Assembly: GCA_900541975.1 (NCBI GenBank)
Contig: UQLR01000007.1
Location: forward strand, 43,765-107,764
Source of the DNA: an uncultured Oscillospiraceae bacterium
GTDB lineage: Bacteria; Bacillota; Clostridia; Oscillospirales; Acutalibacteraceae
Length of the DNA: 64,000 bases
Direction of reading: 5' to 3'
This document shows, one piece after another, positions 1 to 7,957 of the stretch. Numbering within the stretch: position 1 is the first letter of the stretch; each line of letters begins with the position of its first letter. The notes under the pieces were generated by a model. It was not told where the DNA came from. It searched no databases and saw nothing but the letters and a program-made list of their open reading frames with translations. The position numbers and the translations under genes were made by a program.

Positions 1-82
1 AGACAGTATATGTTACTGCTATTACCCGGCGGTGCAGATAGATGCACTGTACGCCGGTAGAATAAAAGGAGGAATCTTAAAA

Positions 83-1147
83 ATGAGAAAAGGTTTGTGT
101 GTGGTACTTTGTATGTTGCTTATAAGCGGGATTGCGCTGCTTGCGTCTTGCTCTTCAGAAGGACAGGCGGGGGAAATCAACGTTTATAACTGGGGCGAGT
201 ACATTTCCAACGGGGAAGACGGTTCCATGGATGTTATTGCTGAATTTGAGCGGCAGTATGGGATTAAAGTCAATTATACCAATTATGAAACCAATGAGGA
301 AATGTATAATATACTGAAAAACAGCGGTTCTTCTTATGATGTGATTATACCTTCTGATTATATGATCCATAAGCTGGTTGAAGAGGATATGCTTGAAGAG
401 ATTAATTTTGACAACGTTCCCAACTATAAAAATATTATGGATGAATATAAAAATCTGGATTTTGACAAAGAAAATAAATATAGCGTGCCGTACTCCTGGG
501 GTGTGGTAGCGCTTGTTTATAATACGGAAATGGTGGAGGAAAAGCCGGACAGTTTTGATGCGCTGTGGGATGAAAGATACAAGGGAAATATGCTGATGTT
601 TAACAACTCCAGGGACGCCATGGCAATTGCCATGAAGCTCAAGGGAATTGATCCAAGCGTAGTGACAAAAGAAGATATAGATACGGCAACAGCCTATTTA
701 AAGGAACAAAAGCCGCTGTTGAAAAAATATGTGATGGATCAGGTCTTTACAGAGATGGAGGGCGACCAGGCCGCACTTGCACCTTATTATGCAGGGGATA
801 TTGCCATGATGATGGAAAACAATGAAGCGCTTGACTATGTGCTGCCGAAGGAAGGTTCAAATTTGTTTATTGACTCCATGTGCATTCCCAAAACCAGCAA
901 AAACAAGGAGCTTGCAGAAAAGTTTATCAACTTTATGCTGGAAGCAGAGGTAGCCAAAGCAAACGCGGAATATATTGGATATTCCACACCAAATCAGGCA
1001 GCGTACGATTTGTTGGATGAGGATCTAAAAAATAACGAACTGATCTATCCGCCGCAGGAATATCTGGACAAGTGCTACTATTTTTCAAACCTGCCGGATG
1101 ATGTTTACAATTATATGCAGGAGCAGTTTTTGCAGGTACAGGCATAA
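83..1147 (+). CDS. potD: Spermidine/putrescine ABC transporter substrate-binding lipoprotein
   Basis: Extracytoplasmic polyamine-binding protein that would deliver spermidine or putrescine to a PotABC importer. The frame opens upstream, but AAAGGAGG precedes the ATG at 83, giving 354 aa. The N terminus MRKGLCVVLCML has a lipoprotein signal peptide with lipobox LLASC, so it should be anchored to the outer face of the membrane. The mature part begins INVYNWGEYIS, the hallmark first strand of PotD/PotF-type proteins, and the length fits the family. potA, potB and potC would lie upstream, outside the window; the first 82 bases contain no fragment I can assign to potC with confidence. A strong hairpin terminator follows. 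Confidence 0.93.
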   Translation: MRKGLCVVLCMLLISGIALLASCSSEGQAGEINVYNWGEYISNGEDGSMDVIAEFERQYGIKVNYTNYETNEEMYNILKNSGSSYDVIIPSDYMIHKLVEEDMLEEINFDNVPNYKNIMDEYKNLDFDKENKYSVPYSWGVVALVYNTEMVEEKPDSFDALWDERYKGNMLMFNNSRDAMAIAMKLKGIDPSVVTKEDIDTATAYLKEQKPLLKKYVMDQVFTEMEGDQAALAPYYAGDIAMMMENNEALDYVLPKEGSNLFIDSMCIPKTSKNKELAEKFINFMLEAEVAKANAEYIGYSTPNQAAYDLLDEDLKNNELIYPPQEYLDKCYYFSNLPDDVYNYMQEQFLQVQA

Positions 1148-1160
1148 AATTTGACGGCAG

Positions 1161-1196
1161 ACGGGCAGGCAAAGAAATGCACCTGCCCGTTTTTTG
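1161..1196 (+). terminator. Rho-independent terminator after potD
   Basis: ACGGGCAGG pairs with CCTGCCCGT across a 12-base loop and is followed by a run of T. It ends the potD transcript just before the next promoter. Confidence 0.85.
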
Positions 1197-1199
1197 CTG

Positions 1200-1228
1200 T
1201 TGTAAAAAAAAACGGAGTGTGTTACAAT
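1200..1228 (+). promoter_or_regulatory. Sigma-A promoter for the DtxR-family regulator
   Basis: TTGTAA at 1200-1205 and TACAAT at 1223-1228 with 17-bp spacing, upstream of the gene at 1264. It partly abuts the potD terminator. Confidence 0.6.
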
Positions 1229-1263
1229 ACAGACAAGGAAATAAAAGCAGATGAGGGAACGTT

Positions 1264-1665
1264 ATGAAAATGCAGGAATCCGCTGAAAACTATTTGGAAA
1301 CGATCCTCGTTTTAAAACAGAAAAATGGTATGGTGCGCGCAATTGATATAGCAAACGAACTGTCTTTTACGAAACCCAGCGTAAGTGTGGCGATGAAAAA
1401 GCTGCAGGAAAACAACTATATTCGCAGAGACGCGGAAGGGTATATAGAGTTAACCGACAGCGGGATGACGGAAGCGCAGAGAGTATATGAGCGTCACCGC
1501 GTTTTATCAGATTGCCTGATCGCGCTTGGCGTTACAGAAAGTACGGCGAAGGAAGATGCCTGCCGCATTGAGCATGTTATCAGTTGTGAAAGCTTTGAAA
1601 AGCTGAAAAAACATTATATGGAAGGAATTAAAAAAAATATTGAAAAGAACCGCGCAGGAGAGTAA
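1264..1665 (+). CDS. DtxR/MntR-family metal-dependent transcriptional regulator
   Basis: 133-aa cytosolic repressor. Residues 1-60 form the winged helix-turn-helix of iron/manganese-dependent repressors (ESAENYLETI, then DIANELSFTKPSVSVAMKKL as the recognition region), followed by the metal-binding dimerisation domain (residues 65-125) with the conserved E-DACRIEHVIS segment that supplies metal ligands. There is no C-terminal SH3-like domain, so it resembles the short MntR type more than DtxR. It starts at the ATG preceded by GATGAGGG. It is monocistronic, with its own promoter and an overlapping terminator. The metal (Mn or Fe) and its targets cannot be read from the sequence. Confidence 0.88.
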   Translation: MKMQESAENYLETILVLKQKNGMVRAIDIANELSFTKPSVSVAMKKLQENNYIRRDAEGYIELTDSGMTEAQRVYERHRVLSDCLIALGVTESTAKEDACRIEHVISCESFEKLKKHYMEGIKKNIEKNRAGE

Positions 1666-1678
1666 AACCTGCGCGGTT
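1648..1678 (+). terminator. Terminator overlapping the regulator stop codon
   Basis: AACCGCGCAGG pairs with CCTGCGCGGTT. The stop codon lies in the loop region and a short T-rich stretch follows. It may also serve the convergent aldo/keto reductase gene. Confidence 0.65.
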
Positions 1679-1693
1679 GTATTTATGTAAATT

Positions 1694-2608
1694 TCAAGGA
1701 AGCACGTTTCCCGCAGCGCGGTATATTTCATACCATTCTTCCCTGGTCAGTGTGACGTCTGCGCCTTTGGAAATCTGTAAAAGGCGTTGCGCGTTGGTCG
1801 TACCTGTTACAACCTGTGTTTTCGCGGGATGGCGCAAAATCCATGCAGCGGCTATGGCGCTGTTTGTAACGCCGTATTTTTGCGCCGCTTTCGCAATGCA
1901 GGCGTTAAGCTGTGGGAACTTTGCATTGTCTAAAAACACGCCTTCAAAAAAGCCGTATTGAAAAGGCGACCATGCCTGCAGGGTGATATCATGCAGACGG
2001 CAGTATTCCAAAACAGAGCCGTCGCGCATTACAGAGGCGGGATCGGCCATATTTACATGAAAGCCGCTGTTAATCATACCGGTATGCATAACGCCAAACT
2101 GCAGTTGATTGATAACAAGCGGCTGTGCAACAGCCTTTTTTAAAAGCTCTATCTGCATGGGATTTTGGTTGCTTACGCCAAAACAGCGCACCTTGCCGTC
2201 TTTGTGCAGCCTCTCAAATGCCTGTGCAATTTCTTCGGGTTCCATCAGCGTGTCGGGCCGATGCAGCAACAGCACGTCTAAATAATCTGTTTGCAGTCTT
2301 TTCAGGCTGCCCTCTACAGAAGCCACAATATGTTTTGTGGAAAAATCATAATAGCCGTTGCAAATGCCGCATTTTGTTTGCAGCCTTATTTTTTCCCGAA
2401 TGCCGGGGCGGCGCTGCAGCGCCTGGCCAAAAATTTTTTCCGATCTTCCTTCAGCATAAATATCTGCATGGTCAAAGAAAGAAATACCGCCTTCCATGGC
2501 GGCGTCAATCAAATGCTCCACCTTATCGACGGAAAGTGTGCCAATGCGCATGCAGCCCATAATAACGCGAGAGCCGGCCAGCTTTGGAGTAATCTGAATT
2601 GTTTTCAT
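1694..2608 (-). CDS. Aldo/keto reductase (YdhF-like)
   Basis: 304-aa cytosolic NADPH-dependent oxidoreductase of the aldo/keto reductase superfamily with a TIM-barrel fold. The catalytic tetrad is visible: Asp in FFDHADIYA, Tyr in the same segment, Lys in RLQTKCGIC, and His in LLLHRPDTLM. The C-terminal GTTNAQRLLQ segment matches the NADP-phosphate binding region. AGGAGG sits 5 bases before the ATG at 2608 and overlaps the stop of the decayed channel gene upstream, so the two were probably once co-transcribed. The substrate is unknown. Confidence 0.9.
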   Translation of the reverse strand: MKTIQITPKLAGSRVIMGCMRIGTLSVDKVEHLIDAAMEGGISFFDHADIYAEGRSEKIFGQALQRRPGIREKIRLQTKCGICNGYYDFSTKHIVASVEGSLKRLQTDYLDVLLLHRPDTLMEPEEIAQAFERLHKDGKVRCFGVSNQNPMQIELLKKAVAQPLVINQLQFGVMHTGMINSGFHVNMADPASVMRDGSVLEYCRLHDITLQAWSPFQYGFFEGVFLDNAKFPQLNACIAKAAQKYGVTNSAIAAAWILRHPAKTQVVTGTTNAQRLLQISKGADVTLTREEWYEIYRAAGNVLP

Positions 2609-2619
2609 GGAAATTCCTC

Positions 2620-3002
2620 CTATTTTGTATGGATATTAATAAATTTGGCTTTAAGCTTGGAATACATGATTTTCTGGCTGCTGTGAAGGCCATAATAGCC
2701 TGAAAGGCGCAGGCAATGGCAAAGAGTATAAGCCCCTGTGCGCCAAAAAGTTCTATACCGAGCATGAATGAGGCAATGGGACAATTAACAACACCGCAAA
2801 AAAGCGAAACAAGCCCGATTGCCGCTGCAAGGCCGGGGTTCAAACCGAGCAGACTGCCTATTGTGCATCCAAAGGTTGCTCCGATAAAAAAGGTGGCAAC
2901 AATTTCACCGCCCTTGAAGCCGGCGCCAATGGTAACAGCGGTAAATAAAATTTTAAGTACAAAGGCTTCAGGGCGCGTTGTGCTGCGCATTGCCTGTTCA
3001 AT
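2620..3002 (-). pseudogene. Decayed CLC-family chloride channel, C-terminal remnant
   Basis: The minus strand encodes the C-terminal third of a voltage-gated-type chloride channel (GAGFKGGEIVATFFIGATFG, then GVVNCPIASFMLGIELFG). No start-proximal part is present: a stop lies directly upstream at 3003-3005. After FAIACAF the homologous frame is lost, and a second frame resumes with GYYGLHSSQKIMYSKLKAKF and runs to a TAG at 2620-2622. A small deletion that is not a multiple of three therefore removed the expected SYMLS-like segment. The gene is doubly dead, both truncated and frameshifted. The aldo/keto reductase RBS overlaps its end. Confidence 0.8.
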
Positions 3003-3137
3003 TTAACCTGCCCCAAGTGTGGAAAAACAGAGATGTGCAAACATCGAGTCACAAGATAAGTATGACTTCTGGTAATAGCAAACCCAGCCGGAGCAGTCAA
3101 CGGTCAAGATGAATGGGCTACGCCCGCCTTTGCAGGA

Positions 3138-3182
3138 GGGTAATCAAGGGGCGACAGCAAGGAGTGCTGCCGCCCCCTGATT
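3138..3182. repeat. Inverted repeat (GGGGCG-CAGCA hairpin)
   Basis: TCAAGGGGCGACAGCA and TGCTGCCGCCCCCTGA form a long imperfect stem around AGGAG. It lies upstream of the sigma-factor scrap and resembles the inter-gene hairpins of Tn916/Tn1549-type conjugative elements. Confidence 0.55.
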
Positions 3183-3239
3183 ATCATAAATGCAACCTGT
3201 CAACCATGCACAAGCCTTTTAGGAAAGGGGGGAATTTCT

Positions 3240-3352
3240 ATGACCTGTACGGAAGAATACAAAGAGCATATCGAGTACGCCTTCCACGCTTTTGTAAGGT
3301 TGTTATCCGCAACGCCATGTATAACGCCGCCAGACAAAACCGGCACGCGCTC
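3240..3352 (+). pseudogene. Remnant of a conjugative-element sigma-70-like factor
   Basis: A frame beginning MTCTEEYKEHIEYAFHAF after GGGGGGAATTTCT continues in the next frame as CKVVIRNAMYNAARQN, with the shift near 3290. The joined reading matches the N terminus of the small sigma-like proteins of Tn1549-type integrative conjugative elements. The rest is missing, cut off at the 3' end of tcdA. Together with the hairpin at 3138 and a Cys-rich scrap at 2998-3060 it marks the scar of a lost mobile element. Family assignment is from memory of the motif. Confidence 0.55.
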
Positions 3353-3353
3353 T

Positions 3354-4076
3354 TTACTGTATTTGCCGGATCAAGTCTCTGATTACCTCGCCGGCGATCA
3401 TCAGCCCGGCAACAGAAGGAACAAAGGCTATACTGCCCGGCGTCTGTCTGCGCGCAGAAAGTTCGTTTTCTGTTTCGTTTTGAAAAAGGGGCGTTTTTGG
3501 GTGCTCTTTGGAATACAAAACTTTCAGATGTGCAATTCCTGCTTTTTTCAGTTCGCGGCGCATCACGCGTGCAAGCGGGCATACAGATGTTTTGGAAAGA
3601 TCTGTAATTTCAAACATAAATGGATCCAGTTTGTTGCCCGTGCCCATACAGCTGATAATTGGAATACCCAGCTGTTTTGCCTTTTTGATCAGTAGAAGTT
3701 TGGAAGAAACGGTGTCGATTGCATCGACAATATAATCACAGGCAGAGAGATCTATGGAATCTGCATTTTCCGCGGTGTAAAATACGGGGAAGGCGGAAAC
3801 GGCAGCATCCGGATTGATAGATAGGATGCGTTCCCGCATCACATCCACCTTTGTACAGCCGATGGTTTTGCAGGTTGCAATCAGCTGGCGGTTCAGGTTG
3901 CTTGGGGCGATGGTATCGTTGTCCACCAAAAGCAGCGCGCCCACGCCGCTTCTTGCAAGCGCCTCGCAGGTATAAGAACCCACGCCGCCAATCCCAAACA
4001 CAGCTACACGCGCTTTTTTAAGTTTGGCGATTCCCGCCTGTCCAAGCAGCATTTCTGTTCTGGTAAGGTCCAGCAA
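3354..4076 (-). CDS. tcdA: tRNA threonylcarbamoyladenosine dehydratase
   Basis: 240-aa E1-like enzyme (ThiF/MoeB/HesA superfamily) that uses ATP to cyclise t6A37 of ANN-decoding tRNAs to ct6A. It has the nucleotide-binding GIGGVGSYT (residues 29-37), the D-N-D and NLNRQ arginine segment, and the DAIDTVSSK motif typical of TcdA/YgdL rather than MoeB. The start is a TTG at 4076 placed 10 bases after AGGAGG. It works downstream of TsaD, also encoded in this window (30445). This housekeeping E1-like gene should not be confused with the true E1 of the island at 11802. Confidence 0.92.
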   Translation of the reverse strand: MLDLTRTEMLLGQAGIAKLKKARVAVFGIGGVGSYTCEALARSGVGALLLVDNDTIAPSNLNRQLIATCKTIGCTKVDVMRERILSINPDAAVSAFPVFYTAENADSIDLSACDYIVDAIDTVSSKLLLIKKAKQLGIPIISCMGTGNKLDPFMFEITDLSKTSVCPLARVMRRELKKAGIAHLKVLYSKEHPKTPLFQNETENELSARRQTPGSIAFVPSVAGLMIAGEVIRDLIRQIQ

Positions 4077-4182
4077 ATCTTTTGCGCCTCCTGTTTATTT
4101 CTATGCTGATTTTACCATAAATGTAAAATATTTTCAATGGATTGTTCGACAATTTAAACAGCTGTATTGCCATAAAATAGAT

Positions 4183-4211
4183 TTGACAGGTCCGTTGGAT
4201 TGTGTTAGAAT
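4183..4211 (+). promoter_or_regulatory. Sigma-A promoter for smpB
   Basis: TTGACA at 4183-4188 and TAGAAT at 4206-4211 with 17-bp spacing, about 30 bp before the smpB RBS. Confidence 0.75.
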
Positions 4212-4244
4212 GGCAGCGCGTATAAAAGCAAAGGAGGGTTGAAA

Positions 4245-4709
4245 ATGGGAAACGAAAGCGTAAAAACCATTGCGCAAAATAAAAGGGCGCGCCATGATTA
4301 TTTTATTATAGAAAGCATGGAAGCCGGCATTGAGCTTTGTGGAACAGAGGTGAAGTCGCTGCGGCAGGGCAGGGTGAGCCTGAAGGACGCGTGGTGCTCC
4401 ATTAACCATGGAGAGCTTTTTATCAACGGGATGCATGTTACCCCTTACGCCCATGGCAATATTTTCAACCGCGACCCATTGCGTGTGCGCAGGCTGCTGA
4501 TGCACAAACGTGAAATTATGCGCCTTTTTGGCCTGACCAAGCAGGCCGGGTATGCGCTGGTGCCCATTTCGCTTTATTTTAAGGGCTCCAGAGTAAAGGT
4601 GCAGGTTGGCTTGTGTAAGGGGAAAAAGCTTTATGATAAGCGCGCTGATCTGGCAGAGAAAGACGCCAGGCGGACGATGGAGCGTGCTTTAAAGGAACAG
4701 CGCCGGTAA
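4245..4709 (+). CDS. smpB: SsrA-binding protein SmpB
   Basis: 154-aa RNA-binding beta-barrel protein that brings tmRNA into the A site of stalled ribosomes. It begins [20 protein letters not shown], and contains the family hallmarks [13 protein letters not shown] and [20 protein letters not shown] with a basic C-terminal tail. The ATG at 4245 follows AAGGAGGG; a TTG at 4239 in frame is too close to that RBS. It lies directly upstream of its RNA partner ssrA (gap 26 bp), and both probably share the promoter at 4183. Confidence 0.97.
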   Translation: MGNESVKTIAQNKRARHDYFIIESMEAGIELCGTEVKSLRQGRVSLKDAWCSINHGELFINGMHVTPYAHGNIFNRDPLRVRRLLMHKREIMRLFGLTKQAGYALVPISLYFKGSRVKVQVGLCKGKKLYDKRADLAEKDARRTMERALKEQRR

Positions 4710-4735
4710 GATGCAAGAATTTCCCTTTTATATTT

Positions 4736-5090
4736 GGGGATGTAAAGGTTTCGACGGGGATTGTAAGCCCTGGTAAGCGAGTAGCGGTGCGGAACCGCTT
4801 GAAAATCCGCATTTTATAAATGAAACAACAACAATAAAGTTGCTTACGCTGCTGCTTAATTAGCAGCGCGCGTTCTTACCGGAAGCACCGCGGTCCGGCA
4901 AAGAGCGTCGATTAAGCGGTGAACGTGAACCGGAAAGTAGTCTTGTATCCGGTCATGCACAAAAGACTACCAATGCAAAAAGCCTGCCTGTGGGCGTTTT
5001 GCGGAGGGAATTTAAAAACACAGGCTACACTCGTAGAAAGCCTTGGTAAGCGATTTTCGGACAGGGGTTCGATTCCCCTCATCTCCACCA
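4736..5090 (+). ncRNA. ssrA: Transfer-messenger RNA (tmRNA)
   Basis: One-piece tmRNA of 355 nt. The 5' GGGGATG pairs with 3' CATCTCC ahead of the encoded ACCA, and the T-arm GGGTTCGATTCCC is intact. The tag frame reads NNNNKVAYAAA then TAA (4824-4859); the codon before it in frame is TGA, so the resume codon seems to be AAC at 4824 rather than GCN. The tag ends in a small hydrophobic tail as required for ClpXP recognition. SmpB is encoded immediately upstream. The 3' end forms one boundary of the genomic island. Confidence 0.95.
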
Positions 5091-5130
5091 CGTCGCCGCG
5101 GATGTCATATCGTTCGCGGCGACGTTTTTT
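5083..5130. repeat. Left boundary repeat of the island (attL-like)
   Basis: 48 bp beginning with the tmRNA 3' end CTCCACCA and running through the terminator hairpin. It is 46/48 identical to 16784-16831, differing at 5091 (C versus T) and 5103 (T versus C). The repeats bracket the island in direct orientation. Confidence 0.75.
5091..5130 (+). terminator. tmRNA terminator
   Basis: CGTCGCCGCG pairs with CGCGGCGACG and is followed by six T. The same hairpin is duplicated at the right end of the island (16792-16832). Confidence 0.9.
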
Positions 5131-5168
5131 CAAACGTCACCTCTCGCTCATTTTGTCGCGGCTCCTCT

Positions 5169-5210
5169 CCGAATCGAACCCGCTGCGCTGGGCTTCGATT
5201 CGGTTTTTTT
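5169..5210 (+). terminator. Second terminator downstream of ssrA
   Basis: CCGAATCGAA pairs with TTCGATTCGG, followed by seven T. It lies inside the island, just past the left repeat. Confidence 0.75.
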
Positions 5211-5311
5211 ATCTGCAACTTTGGGCATCTATTTTATCAATACTTCCCAAACAAATATTGGACGAACACCTACGCGGCTTCGCCGTGAAATGTTCGCTCT
5301 GATACAAGCAG

Positions 5312-5349
5312 AAAACGCCGTCTTAGACTTTATTCTAAGGCGGCGTTTT
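5312..5349. terminator. Hairpin terminator upstream of tnpV remnant
   Basis: AAAACGCCGTCTTAG pairs with CTAAGGCGGCGTTTT. The flanking A and T runs make it bidirectional. No further gene is seen in 5091-5432. Confidence 0.75.
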
Positions 5350-5432
5350 GCTATGTCCGAAATCGGCACATTCGTATTATTTTTCATCCTCCTGGAAAAT
5401 GAAAGTACAATAAAAACAGGAGGATAAATATT

Positions 5433-5778
5433 ATGGAAAGATCATTATTTGAGCAAATGGGCGGGACATATACTCAGGTTGGAGATTATATGCTACCGGA
5501 TCTCATACTCTCCGAACAAGAGCATAAGTCTATCGGAATATGGGGACAACGACACGCAAATTATCTTAAACAGCACCACAAAGTTTTGTATATGAATCTA
5601 CTTACAAGCGGAAAGTTAAACAGTTATCTTGCTGACATTGATGAACGGGCAGAAAATATGTTTTCAAGGCATTACCGAGCAGCTAAAGGTAAACGACCAA
5701 ATGATATGGGTAGGTAGAATGAATGCTGTTCGCAACGCCGCCACAGAAATCGTGAATAAGAAGCTAATTTACATATGA
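5433..5778 (+). pseudogene. TnpV-family transposon protein, frameshifted
   Basis: The N-terminal frame (LFEQMGGTYTQVGDY, SIGIWGQRHANYLKQHH, LLTSGKLNSYLADID) matches the small TnpV proteins carried by clostridial mobile elements. After MFS at about 5670 the family continuation GITEQLKVNDQMIWVGRMN appears in a different frame and runs through VNKKLIYI to a stop at 5776-5778. The expected ten or so residues between them are missing, so a short out-of-frame deletion inactivated the gene. It has a good RBS (AGGAGG). It is a relic of the element that brought in the island. Confidence 0.8.
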
Positions 5779-5876
5779 AAATTTTGAAGTATCGCATGTA
5801 TTGGTGCATCACAAAACAACATATTGGCGACCTCTTTTTCATTGAATTAGAAAAAGTTAAGCGTACCTGATACTAT

Positions 5877-5915
5877 AAAGCCGTCTGCCTTTCATTTTGA
5901 AAGGCAGACGGCTTT
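5877..5915 (-). terminator. Terminator of the island operon
   Basis: A 17-bp perfect stem, AAAGCCGTCTGCCTTTC with GAAAGGCAGACGGCTTT, directly after the stop of the last operon gene at 5920. Flanking sequence makes it usable in both directions. Confidence 0.9.
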
Positions 5916-5919
5916 AGTA

Positions 5920-7062
5920 TTATTTAGTCAATGGGATTAAGACAGTTTGCCCGACATAAATCTGATCAGGATTGCTGATTCCATTTATGGCAAGAATAAT
6001 TCCTTTGTTGGAATTATAGTCCAAACCGTACTCATCACAAATTTTTGACAGGCTATCGCCAGATTCAACAGTGTAGGTAATAAATTCAATCTTATTACTG
6101 TTACCTGTTTCACCATCGTTCTTTTGGCTTTCCACAAACTCCTTCAGCTCAGTCAATACAGCATCTTGATTTTGAAGTGTTAATTCATGATTTTCAATCA
6201 TTTCAATCAGGTCAGCAGCAGTAGTCTGACCACTACTGTCAAGAATACCGTTCACCAACTGTTCTTGAAGCTTGGAAATTGAATCAGCTTGGTTATCGAG
6301 TAACTGCTTCTGATTATCAATTTCTTCAAGCATCTCATCTTGCATTTGTAGTTGTTGCTCATATTTCTTATTCAGGGAAGCAGTAAAGAAGGATAAAAAT
6401 ATAGTTGCAAGGCACAGTACAGCAACGAGAGAGGTTGTTAATATTGGCGGTTTGCGAGGAATATCATCTTTTTTGACGACTTTGGTTTGTTCAATCTTAA
6501 TTGGCTTGCCAACATCATCGTAAATATAGTATCCCTTTAGTTTTTCAATTTTGCCATTTTTCCATTGGAAAAATCCACGAATGTTTTGAATGGGATCAAT
6601 AACATAAGCCACTTGAAACGGCATATTAAAGAAATTTTCCTGAATGAAAAGATCATAATTAGACAGAAAAACACCATAGTTGGGATGAGTATGTTGCCAT
6701 CCAACTATTTTTTGGTTAGGATACAACCTTTCATGCTCAGCATGAACATAATCCCATGTTTCGTGAGTGAATGTTAAAGTTGAAGCAGAAGCATCCGTAT
6801 ACTTTGCTTCTACATAACTTGATATAATAACATTCATTTTTCCCATTTCCTGAGCATAATCACCAATGATGATACTTCCAAGTTCCTTGCTAGTATCGGA
6901 TGATGCCAGTTTTTCAAGAGCTTTATAAACATCTTGCTTGATATAAACCTTTACATCATCACTTTCAATTTCACCAAAAGTCAAGAAATTCATCGGGAGC
7001 TGAACGCTCTGTGTTTGTTCTACATCGTTGTCCTGGATTTCAATTTCAAAATCTTTGTCCAC
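5920..7062 (-). CDS. Membrane-anchored JAMM isopeptidase with C-terminal LysM
   Basis: 380-aa protein. Residues 35-180 are a JAB/JAMM (MPN+) zinc isopeptidase: catalytic Glu60 in KELGSIIIG and the His-x-His-x10-Asp signature HTHPNYGVFLSNYD (His124, His126, Ser134, Asp137). A single membrane segment lies at about 208-228, a predicted coiled coil at 230-315, and a LysM peptidoglycan-binding domain at 329-377 (YTVESGDSLSKI to GQTVLIP). The topology implied is catalytic domain inside and LysM outside. It starts at GTG 7062 after AAGGAAGG. It is the last gene of the ubiquitin-like operon and is paralogous to the JAMM at 7950. The probable role is removing or maturing the UBL at the membrane. Confidence 0.88.
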   Translation of the reverse strand: MDKDFEIEIQDNDVEQTQSVQLPMNFLTFGEIESDDVKVYIKQDVYKALEKLASSDTSKELGSIIIGDYAQEMGKMNVIISSYVEAKYTDASASTLTFTHETWDYVHAEHERLYPNQKIVGWQHTHPNYGVFLSNYDLFIQENFFNMPFQVAYVIDPIQNIRGFFQWKNGKIEKLKGYYIYDDVGKPIKIEQTKVVKKDDIPRKPPILTTSLVAVLCLATIFLSFFTASLNKKYEQQLQMQDEMLEEIDNQKQLLDNQADSISKLQEQLVNGILDSSGQTTAADLIEMIENHELTLQNQDAVLTELKEFVESQKNDGETGNSNKIEFITYTVESGDSLSKICDEYGLDYNSNKGIILAINGISNPDQIYVGQTVLIPLTK

Positions 7063-7075
7063 CTTTTACCTTCCT

Positions 7076-7957
7076 TTACAAAGAGATTATTAAAATAAGA
7101 ACTGAATATCCTATAATGGTCAAAATGGTAGCAGTGGAATTTGCCCCGCCATTTTGAGCAATAAATTGAGAACGATAAGGTTCTGTCATTGACTTAATCT
7201 GATTCGCTTTACTCTCAAGATAAGTCATGTAGATGTAATTTGCAAAAATACCCAATACAATATACCCGGCAAGTGTCAGCAATGATAGGAAGGCAGAGCC
7301 AATCAGAAAAATTACGAAAGCTACTGCAAGGACAGCTGCACCATACCCATACATCTTCCGGTAAATCAACCAATATGGAGTTACCAAAAAAGCACACCAG
7401 TTCCAAGATGTTTTCTTATTTTGGGCTTTCATCTCTTGAAATTTAGGATAGTAATACTCAGATTTTGTTCCAATAAGTTGAACCACATCTGCATCTACTG
7501 TTGTGGTTGAAGAATACACATACGAATTATTGAATGCTGTTTGTTGCTGATAACCATTGTATTGCGGATTCGTATATCTGTAAGGATTAGTATTGTTAGG
7601 ATCAGCAGGCGTAAATGTATGCTTAACTTCAGGCTGAGAAATTCCTGTTACCAATCGTGCTCCACACCCGCTACAAAATAATGCTGTATTATCATTTTTT
7701 CTTCTGCATCGGGTACAGAAAATATTTTGATCAGGTTTAATATCATCTTCATATTCCAAAGTGCTGGCTGTAACAGTAGTTGCCGATCCATCGGCAGCTT
7801 TGATAGAACCCATGCACCCGAAAGTGGTGCATCCTTGATTTTCAATCCAACAGTCTTTATGGTGTGGCATGTCACATTCACTGCATACAACAATATCGTC
7901 TGTTTCTTGGAAAGCTGTTTTGCAGAATGGACAAATTTTGCCTACATAATCATTCAC
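7076..7957 (-). CDS. Prok-RING / zinc-ribbon / DUF2628 membrane protein
   Basis: 293-aa protein. Residues 9-48 form a prokaryotic RING finger (family 1) with Cys9, Cys12, Cys25, Cys28, His32/33, Cys36, Cys43 and Cys48 (motif PHHKDCW then CTTFGC). A zinc ribbon follows near residues 80-100 (FCTRCRRKN, FCSGCGARL). The C-terminal part, about 180-260, is a DUF2628-type module with three hydrophobic helices and a preceding WNWCAFLVTPYWLIYRKMY motif. It starts at GTG 7957, overlapping the end of the upstream JAMM gene by 8 bases after AAGGAGG, so it is translationally coupled. In this operon it is a plausible E3-like adaptor; that role is inference. Confidence 0.85.
   Translation of the reverse strand: MNDYVGKICPFCKTAFQETDDIVVCSECDMPHHKDCWIENQGCTTFGCMGSIKAADGSATTVTASTLEYEDDIKPDQNIFCTRCRRKNDNTALFCSGCGARLVTGISQPEVKHTFTPADPNNTNPYRYTNPQYNGYQQQTAFNNSYVYSSTTTVDADVVQLIGTKSEYYYPKFQEMKAQNKKTSWNWCAFLVTPYWLIYRKMYGYGAAVLAVAFVIFLIGSAFLSLLTLAGYIVLGIFANYIYMTYLESKANQIKSMTEPYRSQFIAQNGGANSTATILTIIGYSVLILIISL

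Noticed and set aside
1..82. 3' end of potC at the left edge
   Set aside because: Three frames were read; none shows a recognisable permease C terminus, so it is not called.
3113..3382. An 89-codon frame reading MGYARLCRRVIKG
   Set aside because: It spans the hairpin and the frameshifted sigma scrap and only its last third is meaningful; treated as part of the pseudogene scar, not a gene.
5169..5210. tRNA-like sequence (TTCGATTCGG) after ssrA
   Set aside because: It is one arm of a simple hairpin with T-run; no cloverleaf can be drawn.
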